Shown here: positions 1-10,500 of the stretch, piece after piece | How the letters are laid out: the number at the start of each line of letters is the position of its first letter | Numbering within the stretch: position 1 is the first letter of the stretch | Assembly: GCA_003194525.1 (NCBI GenBank) | Contig: NBIV01000028.1 | Coordinates: 310,001 to 374,000, forward strand | Direction: 5' to 3' | Length of the DNA: 64,000 nucleotides | DNA from: Gracilariopsis chorda | Taxonomy: Eukaryota > Rhodophyta > Florideophyceae > Gracilariales > Gracilariaceae | Notes under the pieces: model-generated | Told to the model about the DNA's origin: nothing | What the model saw: the letters and a program-made list of their open reading frames with translations, nothing else | Databases searched by the model: none | Translations under genes and position numbers: made by a program

Positions 1-115
1 CATATGCGCGTCTGTCATCGTCACCATTTGGACTTCGCCTGATGGGGTACAATTTGTGTTCCCCATAGTCATACCACAGGAAAGCTGGGGTTTCAGAACA
101 GTCCACCTGAAAGTT

Positions 116-1192
116 CTAATCAAGAAGAGCCTCCGCTTCTTCCGCACTCCACGTGTTGCCCCTGACAGGGTTTTGGACACTCAAGGAGCGGATATACCGG
201 ATCATGGCCACGGAAAGGGGAAGTAAACGACCGGGTGTAGGCTTGTATGACGAGTCCCAGTAGAGGCAATTATCTTGGCTCCGCGTATAGCAGAAGAAAT
301 TCTCGTCCGTGTGCTGAAGGTACGGCATTAGGGCCCCAACAGCAAACTCCGTAGAGGCAATCAACATCACAAAACCTTTCACGGGGCCGTGGTTATCTAA
401 TATCTCAGAGGTGTGATATGAAAAGAGGAGAGGCATCGCCAAGCTCAGGTGAGGCGACACCCAATGGTCCCTCCAGGAGTTGGCGATGGGGACGTAGTAT
501 TAGGAACGCTGACCTGAAGGCATATCATGTAACTCCATGTTGTGCCATCCAAAGAAGAATCCAAAGGGGTTCCTGATACGGGACTCGTCCGAGAAGTTGG
601 TACCCCAGTTACTATGGCCTAACCAATAGAGGCCATCGTAAGAAGGTTCATAAGGTAGGAACGCCAGAGGACAGTGGCCATCAGAGGTGCGGCCAAGACG
701 ATGCTCCGCATGGTGAATGGATTCCTTCTGAAGGAAAAGTTGCAGACGCGACTGCATTTCGCATTACTCGATACACCTAAGGTAGGGAGTATCGCAGTAC
801 CCCAGAGATATTGGAGCGTTTTTCACCATGCACCGGAATGTGGAGCCGATGAGCGCGATACGAATCCTCACGTTTACATTTGCCCTCAATTCAGGGAGCT
901 CGGGAACTGCGCGAAAGCGCCAAGCCAAAAGGCACTGCTTGTTAGTGATGGATGTATTCACCGACGAAACACGGTAGGCTGACCGGCAGATCGTGAAAAG
1001 GCACGAAAACAAGTGTGGCGCGATGATCGGGATGGTCCCCAGGCCGGAGTCGCGCACTTGTAGAGATGTGGTACACCTGAGGATCCACGGTAGTCGAATA
1101 TTGATCGCTGTAAGCTTGAGACATTCCAAAGTAGAAGAAGAAAGTAGGAAGAGCAGGAGCAAGTTGCGTGTTGACACCAGAAAATGAGGCAT
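116..1192 (-). pseudogene. Possible decayed reading frame, unrecognised
   Basis: One minus-strand frame stays open over about 1.08 kb with only two stops, TAA at 764-766 and TAA at 500-502. The three pieces read in the same frame and have protein-like composition, for example a W/Y/F-rich stretch around 600-700. I recognise no family. It could be the remains of a host gene or of a transposon protein, or chance. The surrounding DNA is repeat debris, which favours decay. Confidence 0.25.
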
Positions 1193-1780
1193 GTACCTGC
1201 AGATGAGTTTGGACGCTTATATGTCCTTGAGAAATCGTGGGGCCATCACAACGCCGTCAAGGAGTTCGTGTGGATGACGTCGCGGAGGACATTTAAGACG
1301 CAGGCCGCTCCATAATGCGAAACCGAGTCATAGCTCCGGATTCAGGCGTTCCTCCAGGATATGAAAATCGCCCGTCCGAGGAAGTAGGGAAACGTGGTTG
1401 AATTGCACCCGATCACCAGAAGGAGTTACACCTGAGGTGTGAGCGGACGCAGGTGATTATGCGTGAGGTTAGGGCCGATTCTTCGCCTTGGCGGCTCCAA
1501 ATGGATGCGAAACCGACGGAGAGCGTATGGGAGGACAGCACATTCGATGGAGGTAACAAGAATCACCTCTGCAAGCAGCGCCCCGAGAGAACTCACAGAA
1601 TCACTGAGGAAGACAAACAATTAGGTGTGATGCACCTTAAGGGCGTGGTGCAATCCAAGAAAGGGCGTATGTAGTAAAGAGGGTACTATATGTGCTCCTA
1701 AGGACGGGCGGTTGCACACTGTACATATTAAGCTTTACTGGTTGTGAGCTACTTCATACGCGGAGTGTTTACGTACAACT
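1193..1780. other. No gene seen
   Basis: Short unconvincing frames only. This is where a 5' LTR of the downstream copia element would be expected, but I could not find a matching copy after the element, so no LTR is called. Confidence 0.3.
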
Positions 1781-2789
1781 ATGGAGAATGATCTTGTTGA
1801 ACTGTCTAAGCTACGTCTTCCTTTACTTCGGGTGGACAAATAGAAGTTGTGTTCCCGAAAGATGGAACTTGTACTACGCGCGAAGGGTGTTTGGGATGTA
1901 GTAAGCGGCATTGATTTTCTGGATTCGAATTCTAGTGCAGAGAAAGCGAAGAAGTATTAGGACAAGAAGGACATTGCGCTGTCATTTGTTCTGTTGTCAG
2001 TTGGGGACTCTTGTGTTGCGTCCTTAATTGACACCAAAGACCCTGCAGTTGTTTGGTTCACTTTAAAAAAACACTTTGAAATGGTGTCAAAGGCCAGTAT
2101 TGATGGTGTACTGGAGAAGTATGAAGAGATTCGTATGTCAGCTGGGGAATCATTTCTTGAATACATGAAAAAACTGGCAGGGATTAAGTCTAGGCTCAGC
2201 AGCATCGGAAAATGCCTAGCTGAGGAAAAAAAGCTAAGGGCCCTGCTGAGAGGATTGACTAGGAAGTTTGAAGTGACGATTGGAGTGATATGGGCAACTA
2301 ATAAGATATTCAAAGATGCTGTGCCCATGATCATTTCTAAGAAAGCCCAGCTAGACTTGATTCTAAGGCATGAAGTTCGGTGATGGAACGGCTACTGCCG
2401 TTCTTTCGAAAGAACGGACGCCTCTCAGTGAGAAACGGTGCCTTCTTTGTGAAGAGAAGGGTCACATTAAGCGTTTCTGTCCAGACCACCCAAGAGAAAG
2501 AAATGGAAATGGCGCTAAAGGTTCTCATAAAAAGAATAAGCGGCAAAGAGAGGACTTGGATGAGCCAGAGCAGAGGGCATGGGTATCGTTCATGGCAGCT
2601 GGATTGGCTGGAAGTGACCACAGCTATGTTGTTGCCAAGCATAAATGCTACCTTGATTCAGGACCAAGCCAGCACATGGTGGACGGCATCAGAGTATTTC
2701 ACGGTCCTAGCAAGGACGCACTACCTGCTACATTATCTGTGGGCAAGGGGCAGTACGTAGAAGTGAAAGGAACAGGGAAAGTGAAATGA
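1781..2789 (+). pseudogene. Copia gag with zinc knuckle and protease (relic)
   Basis: Gag probably began at the ATG at 1,781. The frame shifts before the continuous stretch 1,994-2,383, which has the UBN2/copia gag pattern (VVWFTLKKHFE, then a helical region with LRALLRGL). A second frame, 2,370-2,789, carries a CCHC zinc knuckle (CLLCEEKGHIKRFC, spacing C-x2-C-x4-H-x4-C) and the copia protease signature (YLDSGPSQHM). Gag would package the element RNA and the protease would cut the polyprotein. Frameshifts between the parts and a TGA after the protease show it is dead. Confidence 0.8.
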
Positions 2790-2802
2790 AGAGGAACATG
2801 CT

Positions 2803-3753
2803 TTGCAGATGGACGCAACATATCTTTTGAAAAAGCCGAATATGTTCCAGGTCATGTGTAGCCTTCTTTCTGTCAGTGCAATCCATCAAAAGGGATACAT
2901 GATGTTATTTCAGACTCAGGATAGCAATGATGGTATCTACTCAATTGTTAGTCAGACCAATGGCAAGGTAATGGTACTAGGAGTGGAGAACGAAGAAGGT
3001 TTGTATGTGATGGTTTTTCAGCCTATCGAGAAAACATCTGCTTTTATAAGCAAGAGCAAGGACGTGACTATGTTGTGGCATGAACGATTGCCTCACATAA
3101 GCGAAGAGCGAGTCAGAAAAACTCGAAAGGAAGTAGAAGGCATGGAGGATGTGGAGTTATTCGCTCTGGATATCTGTGAGCCTTCTGTTCTAGGAAAATC
3201 TTCAAGAGCACCAAGACCATCCACTAGCTCCAGAAAGAAGGCAAGAGAAGTCATGGATCTCGTACATTCAGATGTCATGAGTCCCATGAATAATTCACCC
3301 TTGAAAGGAGAAAAGTATTGTGTAACCATTTGTGACGACAAGAGTGACTTTTCTCTAGTACGATTTACCACAACAAGATCGCAGGTGGTAGAAGCAGTAT
3401 GAGGAATGGTAACAAAAATGGAGCATCAGTCAGAAAGGCAGCTAAAAATATTTTTGTGTGACAATGCAGGCGAGTATCTGTCACACTTTTTCCAGAAGTG
3501 GTTAAGCAAGAAAGGAGCTCAGTTGGAGACCACTCAAGCATACAGCCCGAATTCCAACGAAAACGCAGAGGGCCTCAACCGAACACTCAATTATAATTCT
3601 CGGCGGTGCTTGAGGCACTTAAGGGCACCCCATATCGAAAGAACCTATGAGCGGATGCAATCAATACCGCTAATTATCTCCGTAACAAGAGCTACACTAG
3701 CTCCAGTGCGGTTACACCATACGAGGCTTTTGTGGGAATCCCTCCTGATGTGA
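2803..3753 (+). pseudogene. Copia pre-integrase and integrase (relic)
   Basis: The first part has a GAG-pre-integrase segment (LWHERLPHISEERV) where the usual HHCC zinc site is degraded. The integrase core follows, with its first acidic residue in LVHSDVMSP. An in-frame TGA at 3,400-3,402 interrupts the core. The same frame resumes with the second Asp in LCDNAGEY and the Glu in NENAEGLNRTL, completing the DDE triad. The integrase would insert the cDNA copy into the host genome. One stop and an eroded zinc site make this a pseudogene. Confidence 0.82.
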
Positions 3754-3841
3754 CTTACTTACGCGCATTTGGTTTATAGTGCTATATGCACATATCCAAA
3801 CATAAACGCAAGTAACTGAGCAATATGACGAAAGAACGTGT

Positions 3842-4951
3842 ATGGGTATACTTATTAGTTATGAGTGGGGTCCATTTTGCAAGGTTCTTTACCCAAATTC
3901 AAGGAAAAGTGAACTGTCGAAGAACGTCAGGGTGAATGAAAAACGAGTACAGTGGTTGAAGAACATCAAGGAAACGAAGACGGAATCTCTCGAATTGACA
4001 TCGGTAAGACGTGTACAGGACAAGATACAACCTGAGGATAACATGGGTTTACCACGAGTCAAGTCAGACCACTCTGAAGTAGAAGAACACTCTGATGAAG
4101 AGTTATCAGAAGGAGAGATCGACTTGGACCTGCTCACGCATTATCAAGATCCTCCAAGACATGTTGCAAGAACCCGAGAGCCTACCACAAGGTATACCCC
4201 GAACGCTTTGGTAGCGTTGATGATTCGCGAGAGGTTAGAAATATCTTGTAAAGACGTTCCAGACACATTCAAGCATGCTGTTTGTGGAAATGGGGCACAG
4301 ATGTGGAGGCAGGCAATGAAGGAAAAAATAGCGAACATGAAAGAAATGGAGGTTTGTAAATTTGTTAACCGACCAGATGACTGCAAGTCTCTGGAAAACA
4401 GGTGGGTTTAATTCAAGAAGAAAGACGCTGAGGGCATCGTAACTCGAGACAGGGCCCGACTGGGGTCCAGAAAATTCCATGAACGAAAAGGTATTGACTA
4501 CAACGAACTATTTGCTCCTATGGTGAGATATAAAACGCTAAGGAACATGTTAGCAACGTTGGTGGGCTTCAATTTGGAAACGGTCGAACTTGACATACTA
4601 GCGGCGTTCCTACATGGAGAGCTCGAAGAGACAATTCACATGTCCCAGCCCGTAGGTCTTGTGCAGAAAGTGAAAAAAGAACATGTCTATCTTCTTCAAA
4701 AGGCCATGTATGGTCTCAGCTAAGCTTCAAGAGCTTGGCGGAAGAAGTATGCGCAGATATTGAAGGCATTGGGTTGCACAGAGTCGAAGGCGGATCCGGG
4801 ATTATTATTTATGCACTCAGGAAGGAGAAGATCTGAGTACCGATTTATGTTGATGACGGACAGGTGGCTGGACAGAGTACAGACAAAATTATGGGCTTTC
4901 TCAAAGAATTCGGTCAGTAGGTTCAGATGCGCATCGCTTTCACACCAATGA
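3842..4951 (+). pseudogene. Copia linker and reverse transcriptase N-terminal part (relic)
   Basis: An acidic linker (around 4,070-4,130) leads into the copia RVT_2 start, where WRQAMKEKIANM matches the usual W-x2-AM-x2-E pattern. A TAA at 4,409-4,411 interrupts it. The frame recovers in 4,520-4,723 with ELDILAAFLHGELEETI, the conserved catalytic Asp region of copia polymerase. After another stop, the place where YVDD is expected reads LMTD, so the catalytic motif is lost. Sequence to about 5,130 still resembles the polymerase C-terminal part, in broken frames. Confidence 0.82.
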
Positions 4952-5149
4952 AGTTCCTGGGAACCATAATGAACTAATCTAAGAGTTATGAAGCGCTATG
5001 TATCTAAAACAGGTCCATGATTGAGGCTTTGGTAGAGAAGTTTGGATTACAGAAAGCAAAGCCGGTCTATTACTCCATCAAGGATTTGCCATTGTTACAG
5101 GGCAAAGATGCATCCGAAGGGGGGTCGGATGTTTCCTAACACGAGTTGG

Positions 5150-6060
5150 TAAGATCTCCGATGTGTGGTGCAACGCGAAATGCGTGCAAATGACGATGAT
5201 GCTACTCATAGGAGTGCAACTCTGTTCTCGTGACGGCTCTACCGTACATGACTTGGAACCGTAGGAGGTGATGCCAATAGGATGGTTTACGGTGTGAAGT
5301 ATTAACTAGAAGGGTGCGAATATAGAGCAGAATGCAGAATGAGTGGATGCGTGTGCGCGTGTGTGACAGCACCATGCTATAGTGTTATGTTTAATTGGCT
5401 TGACTCTTCAGGGTGCCTGAAACTGGTATGACCACGTTTGTGGACTTGACAAGGTGTGCATTAATGCAGTTAATTATTATAATGTATTATGGTATTGTAA
5501 CTACTTAGTTGAGCGCGAATTCGTCGTCGCAAGCACTAATTAAAGTCAATGCAAGACTTCGGTCATTCCTAACTGTTCAGTTTGACCTGAGGTATCCGGT
5601 TCTGAGTTGTGACGTCGTTGGGCCTTGTACTAGTCCTCGTAGAGGGTCACCGCATTCAGTTTGCTCAATTCACCTGCTCAATAAACCTACAGATACTGTT
5701 TGTTATAATTGTCGTATGACATTATTTACGGTGTGGTACTGTTATTGCCTCCATACTGGATAATTCGTTCGCTACATCCCGTGCATTTGCACCCTCCGTC
5801 GGGCCTGTTTCCGCTTTCCATGCGACCTTCCGGGTGGTTTTTTCCCATCTTAGGAATGCACCCTTTACCGGGTATATTCTACAGCCGCATCGCGTGGCAC
5901 ACCGGTCTCTGGTTTTAACTTATTTTTGGCTCTATTTCAAGTTTTTATATCCACCTCTGTGGTCAATCTTAAATATCTATGAAGTTACACCCGTATTGCA
6001 GGTATGTAGAGGGCTCTGTTACTGGGTCTCCCTCTACAGGTAGCAAGGCCCCTGACACTT
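5150..6060. repeat. Foreign insertion splitting the copia polymerase
   Basis: Copia coding similarity stops near 5,150 (frame reading HELVRSPM) and resumes near 6,070 (ISNLRVLHYMMHLSRT), adjacent positions in a normal copia polymerase. The intervening 0.9 kb is non-coding. Its 3' end (AGCAAGGC followed by a GACAC word) loosely resembles the ends of the LTR-like repeats near 32.3 kb and 36.0 kb. It may be a solo LTR. Exact borders and a target duplication could not be fixed. Confidence 0.5.
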
Positions 6061-6690
6061 TGAGTGTGATATCCAACCTTCGGGTTTTGCACTACATGAT
6101 GCATCTTTCTAGAACAGTTCACTCAGACATTGCATTAGCGGTAGGATTTCTGGCTAGGTTCATGAATGGCCAGAGGAAAGAGTATTGGACAACAGCAAAG
6201 GGAATATTCAGATACCTGCTAACCACAATCAACTACCAGATCTAATACAGATAACCAGCTAAACAGAATTAAGTACGATTTTTAATGCAGATTTTGCTGG
6301 AGATATGGCGGGAAGGACGTTCAAGAGTGCTTTTGGTCTTCATGTTTGGAGGACGACCAGTAGCATGTAGAAGTAAGACAAAGACTGTGGTAGCGCAGTC
6401 TACACTGGCGTCAGAGTATGTTGCAATGTCTTTTGCAGTCCGTGCGTCAATCTAGCTGAAAAAGCTATATGTAAAAGTACAGGGACAAAAAAAAAGCCAC
6501 GTGACCCTGTAGTGAAATAATCATAAAATAATAGCACTAAGATTGGATGAGTGGCATTATGAACCATCAAAGAACATTGATGTGAAATATAATCTTGTGC
6601 GAGGTGCCGTTCGACGCAGTATAATAAAGTTGGAGTAAATGGATAGCAAGGAAATGTTAGCAGATGTCTTAATCAAGGCATCGGACAACA
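6061..6690 (+). pseudogene. Copia polymerase end and RNase H (relic)
   Basis: The frame 5,979-6,245 contains the segment linking polymerase to RNase H (RTVHSDIALAVGFLARFMNG and WTTAKGIFRYLL). Near 6,280 FNADFAGDMAGRTFKSAFG marks the RNase H catalytic Asp region. A shifted frame continues with VVAQSTLASEYVAM, the usual Q-S-T-x-E-x-EY region. The last recognisable part (NIDVKYNLVRG, then MLADVLIKASD) is close to 6,690. At least two frame changes and several stops are present. Confidence 0.8.
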
Positions 6691-7879
6691 TGGCTTATGG
6701 CTGTGACGTACATGCACTACAATTCAGTTAAGTATATGACGAGAAAAGAAGGGAAATGTAGCGGTGCACCAATATGCTGCATTGAGAAAAACATCAGGAT
6801 ATTTTACCATGTCCTCTTTGGCGCATTTGCGTGGCTTTTCATGTCGAACAATGAGGCTTGTCTGCGCAAGCAATCTAGTCGAATCTCTAGGTCTGTTTAT
6901 AACCTATTAGACTGCCGCATGGGTACGTTGCCACCGATGGAGTTCCTCAGATAGGACGTTCACCTCCAAGCAGTATGTAAGAAACATTTGAGCAGCTAAG
7001 TGGGCTGGTCTGAAAACATTATAAGTAGCGATAGATCTAAAATGATCTGAGTATAAAGAAAAAGGTAGTTTCAAATACCGCACTACATCTTTTTCCTTGC
7101 AACTGCCCAGCACACTGCACAAATTAAGCTAAAGAAAGACCAGGGTAAGCAACATTCAAAAGCTCCGAGAAAATAAACTAAGCACCTAGCTTAAGATGAT
7201 TGTTTTCCTTCAGCAAATCAGAATATTACAAAAGAACATTGCGGGCTGATATGGTCATCAAAGATAGAAAAGGTATGAAGACTGTGGTGATGAAGACTAT
7301 GGAAACGATTAAGTGGATCAGTGACTGTCAAGTTCGCAGAGAAAATTGACTGGCAGTACTTGGGTGAGAAGCAAAGAGCTGGTTGTAATCAAAGTTCAGA
7401 TACAAGAGCTGAGTAGATTTTGCCGGGAGCGCCATTATTCAGTGCAATTGGGTACATGTTGTGGGTGCTTGAGAGCTGCCGTTTATGCAACACATCCCGA
7501 ACTCTCTACTAGAGATACCTTGCGTAGCTTTCGTTTCAACAGCTCTGCTACGTAGCACGTACCGTTTCCAGCACCTGAAATAATATGTGGCAACGTGGAG
7601 TCAGCTCATGGAAAAATCGAAGGCGTGTAGAGAACTGCCAGCACAGACAGCCGAACACGTGGCGTGTTTGTTCGTACACCTTTTGGGTCGAGCAGATTGA
7701 GTGCATTCGGAAATTTCCAGATGGACGTTCTCGCCAAATTTGTGCCAATAAATGAAAGCCAAGTCACTTCTCCTTTGGTCTATCCTTGGCCAAATATGGC
7801 GATCAGAATGGACCCTTGGAGGGTCCATTCAAACCGCCAAACGTTCCGCCCAACCTTCTGAGACCAGTACAAGTTCCAA
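6691..7879. other. No gene seen
   Basis: Only short frames without family resemblance. The left end of the Harbinger transposon that follows should lie somewhere in 7,600-7,870, but I could not identify terminal inverted repeats. Confidence 0.3.
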
Positions 7880-9079
7880 ATGAACTTGAGACTCCGAAGA
7901 GCAGTAGCAGCTGCTTGTGCTGCCAGTTACATGGCTACCATAAGCGTCGTGATCACCATCAAACGCCGCAACAAAAACCGACCGTATCGTCGCAGTCACC
8001 GGGCAGCTCAGTACACCAGAAAGGGTCTCCTCCATCCCACGCGGTCAACGGAACACACGCCTTGGCAACGCTTACTTAGATGGGGAACCGACAACGATTT
8101 TATCATAACAACAAACTTTACCAGATCAATCTTTACAAACACGCTTTTCCCACTGTTCAAAACAGCGCAGCAACAACAGAATTATGGTAGTCCATTTCGT
8201 GGAACGGCTTCAAGGCGTTGTAGAAAAACACTTCTGCGTTCCATTGACCTTCGTGGTCTAGCGCTAAACTACTTAAAGACAAAATGCAAGTCTTATCAGC
8301 TATGTCCATTCTTTGGAATTGTGCCATCCACTCTTTGCGTGTGGTTGGACTTCTCTCTGTTCGTCCTTCTAAAGGCAATAACATCACCAAATGCAGAAAA
8401 CTTTCATGTGCGCTGGCCCACTGCAGAAGAACAAAAATCCTCTGCGGCGCTTTTGGAAAACAATCGAAGGTTCGGTCCCCTTCTGAAAGGCGTGTTTAGC
8501 ATTACGGATGGAGGGCGTTTCAAGTGCCAAAACTACGGCAACGCTGATCTACAAAATGCCTTCTACGAAGGATACACTCAGCAAGAAGAAGTCACTAATC
8601 TGTTTGTGTTCAACTTTTATGGGGAAATCATTCATGCAGCGATAAATTACCCCGGAAGCTGGCATGACACTAAACTGGCTGGAATATCTGGTCTCTACAC
8701 CGATAAACTTTCGGACGAAAGGACGTCTCCTGGAATGGCAATCTTGGGGGACTCTGCTTTCGTGAACAACACGAGGTGCACGAACGGTAAAATTGTGCGA
8801 GCTCGAAAAACGAATGACACCAACGACATTCCAGAGTCCTAAGAGCTAGCGGTGATAGATCTTATCATGCAACGAGTAATGCCGAGCGAGCGGCAAAGCG
8901 CCGAGTGGGGTATAAGAGCACTCAAAGGACCCTTTCTTCGTTTGGATGCCACATTGACTACAGATGCTAAGCGCCGAAGTATCCTTATAGAACTGGCAGT
9001 TCGCCTGTTTAACTTTCGCACTCGCGTCATGGGTCGCAATCGCATTGCCAGTACGTACAATCCATCTACTTTACCGTGA
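7880..9079 (+). pseudogene. PIF/Harbinger DDE transposase, interrupted by one stop
   Basis: This is a PIF/Harbinger (DDE_4-type) transposase of about 399 codons. The wP-x-EE segment near residue 180 is typical. The catalytic triad is present: Asp210 (SITDGG), Asp291 (LGDSAF) and a Glu near codon 342 (SAEWGIRALK). A single in-frame TAA at 8,840-8,842 separates the second Asp from the Glu. The same frame continues open to 9,079, so a fresh nonsense mutation is the simplest explanation. Readthrough or stop-codon reassignment is possible but unsupported. The ATG at 7,880 is the first good start. The enzyme would act with a Myb-like partner, and a candidate lies just downstream on the opposite strand. 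Confidence 0.82.
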
Positions 9080-9212
9080 GCGCGGGCTGCAGCCCGAGGA
9101 GCAAAGTGCCCGTTAAAGCTCGCTGGCGCTCCCATTCGCGCACTTTGCTCCCCTTTTTAAGCCCACGCGAGCGGAAACCCTGGAGGTTGACATGGCGTTC
9201 TGAACGAATTCG

Positions 9213-10059
9213 TTACTGTTGGTGCTCCGGCACCATACTGCTGGACAGCTTTCCCACCAGATCATGAAGAGTGGTGCTCAGCGCAGAAATCATGGCCTTT
9301 GTATCGAGTATGCTCCTGTTCACGTCTTCTCTCAGCGCTGTTACTTTCTTCTTTACAGCGTTTGAAATCAAGTGTTCATGATCTATCGTGGCTCTTTCGC
9401 CGTCCTGAGTAGTAGACACCGATTTTGCAATCACTCCCATAAACTCCGTCATAGAGTCCATACTACAAACCAAAGTGTCTGCCACTTTTCGTTCTTTCCC
9501 ATGTACACCAGTCATACCAATCGGGACGCTTTCTTTCCCACGCACCAATTTCTGCCACTCCAACATCTTCGTCCTTCCCACTAGGGTGCTCCGCATCGTC
9601 GTCATCGTCGCTGTCGTCGTCAACGAGCTTCGTGACAATTGTGCCTTGTATACTATTTGCGATATGTTTTGCCCTACGTACATCTGGGGGGCACGTTGGG
9701 TCTCCGGTAGGCTTCTTTGCGTTGCAAAGTTTATCGAAATTGTTTTTCAGTGAGTCCTGATCACGCAGAGGACGAAAATTCCGAGTGCACCATTTCTTGA
9801 ATTCATCAGCTACCATCGCCCACATGTTCGCACCGATAGGTTCGATACGTTCTATGATATCCAGCATGGTGGAGAAATCGTCTTTGCTATAGTTTGGAGC
9901 GCCACTGTGACCTTTTGCTTTGAACTCTCTTCCTTCTGTGGGCGACGGTATGGGTTTTGGTGAAGAGGCAGTGTACTTTGCGGCCTCCTTGTAGCTCTTA
10001 ATCACTGGGGAGGACACAGCTGTTGCAGTAATGTGACTGGCCGCTGCTTCCTTGGGCAT
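9213..10059 (-). CDS. Harbinger-associated Myb/SANT-like protein, frame disrupted
   Basis: In PIF/Harbinger elements a second protein with a Myb/SANT-like domain binds the transposon ends and helps bring in the transposase. The frame 9,463-10,059 (start Met at 10,057-10,059) has such a domain: a helical stretch with IEPIGANMWAMVADEFKKW and then RDQDSLKNNFDKLCNAKKPTG, followed by an Asp run. Beyond the acidic run that frame ends at 9,463. An overlapping frame continues to 9,213 with a more plausible C-terminus, a helical segment with KKKVTALREDVNRSILDT. A one-base frameshift around 9,560-9,620 probably separates the two. An upstream Met at 10,251 is possible but adds an atypical leader. Confidence 0.62.
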
Positions 10060-10466
10060 TTTGGTGCAGCGAATTCGGTGGTAAAGGGAGATGAGACAAA
10101 ACGATAACGTGCTTGCCGTTTGCAAGGATGCGAAGGAAGCAAAGAACTCTTGATGATTTATTGTATCAGGTGTTGCGGTTGTCTGTTTGGCGCCAATATT
10201 TTGCGCATCAAATGGCGTATGTATTTTCGAATCGGAGAACGACCGCGCCAAACCTTTGTTCAGTTGGCTATCTGTTTATTTCCGAATGCACTCATTGAAA
10301 CAGAGAGTTTCATAGGATTCGGCATGGTTTAAAACCACATGACATTCGTTTTTACCTGCAGCGGACTTGTTCTGCCCTGCATTTGCTAGTTTGCTGCAGT
10401 TATATGTTAGATTGGCATCGCCAATGGTTTCTTTGCATGAATTCCACGGGCTGATAGCAATGTTGC

Positions 10467-10500
10467 TAAGCCGCGCGATCCAGTTCGATCGCGCGGCTTA
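10467..10500. repeat. Perfect 14 bp hairpin
   Basis: Arms TAAGCCGCGCGATC (10,467-10,480) and its exact reverse complement (10,487-10,500) enclose a 6-base loop. Flanking TGTT and AACA could extend the stem past a two-base bulge. It lies downstream of the Harbinger genes and may be part of the element end or a foldback repeat. Confidence 0.8.

Larger units (their letters stand above)
1781..6690 (+). mobile_element. Decayed Ty1/copia retrotransposon with nested insertion
   Basis: Copia domains occur in canonical order on the plus strand: gag, CCHC knuckle, aspartic protease, GAG-pre-integrase, DDE integrase, linker, reverse transcriptase, RNase H. Integrase before reverse transcriptase defines Ty1/copia rather than Ty3/gypsy. 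Every domain is interrupted by stops and frameshifts, so it is non-functional. The reverse transcriptase is split by about 0.9 kb of foreign sequence (roughly 5,150-6,060). LTRs could not be identified by eye. The RNase H end, with its degenerate ADILTK-type tail, is near 6,690. Confidence 0.88.
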
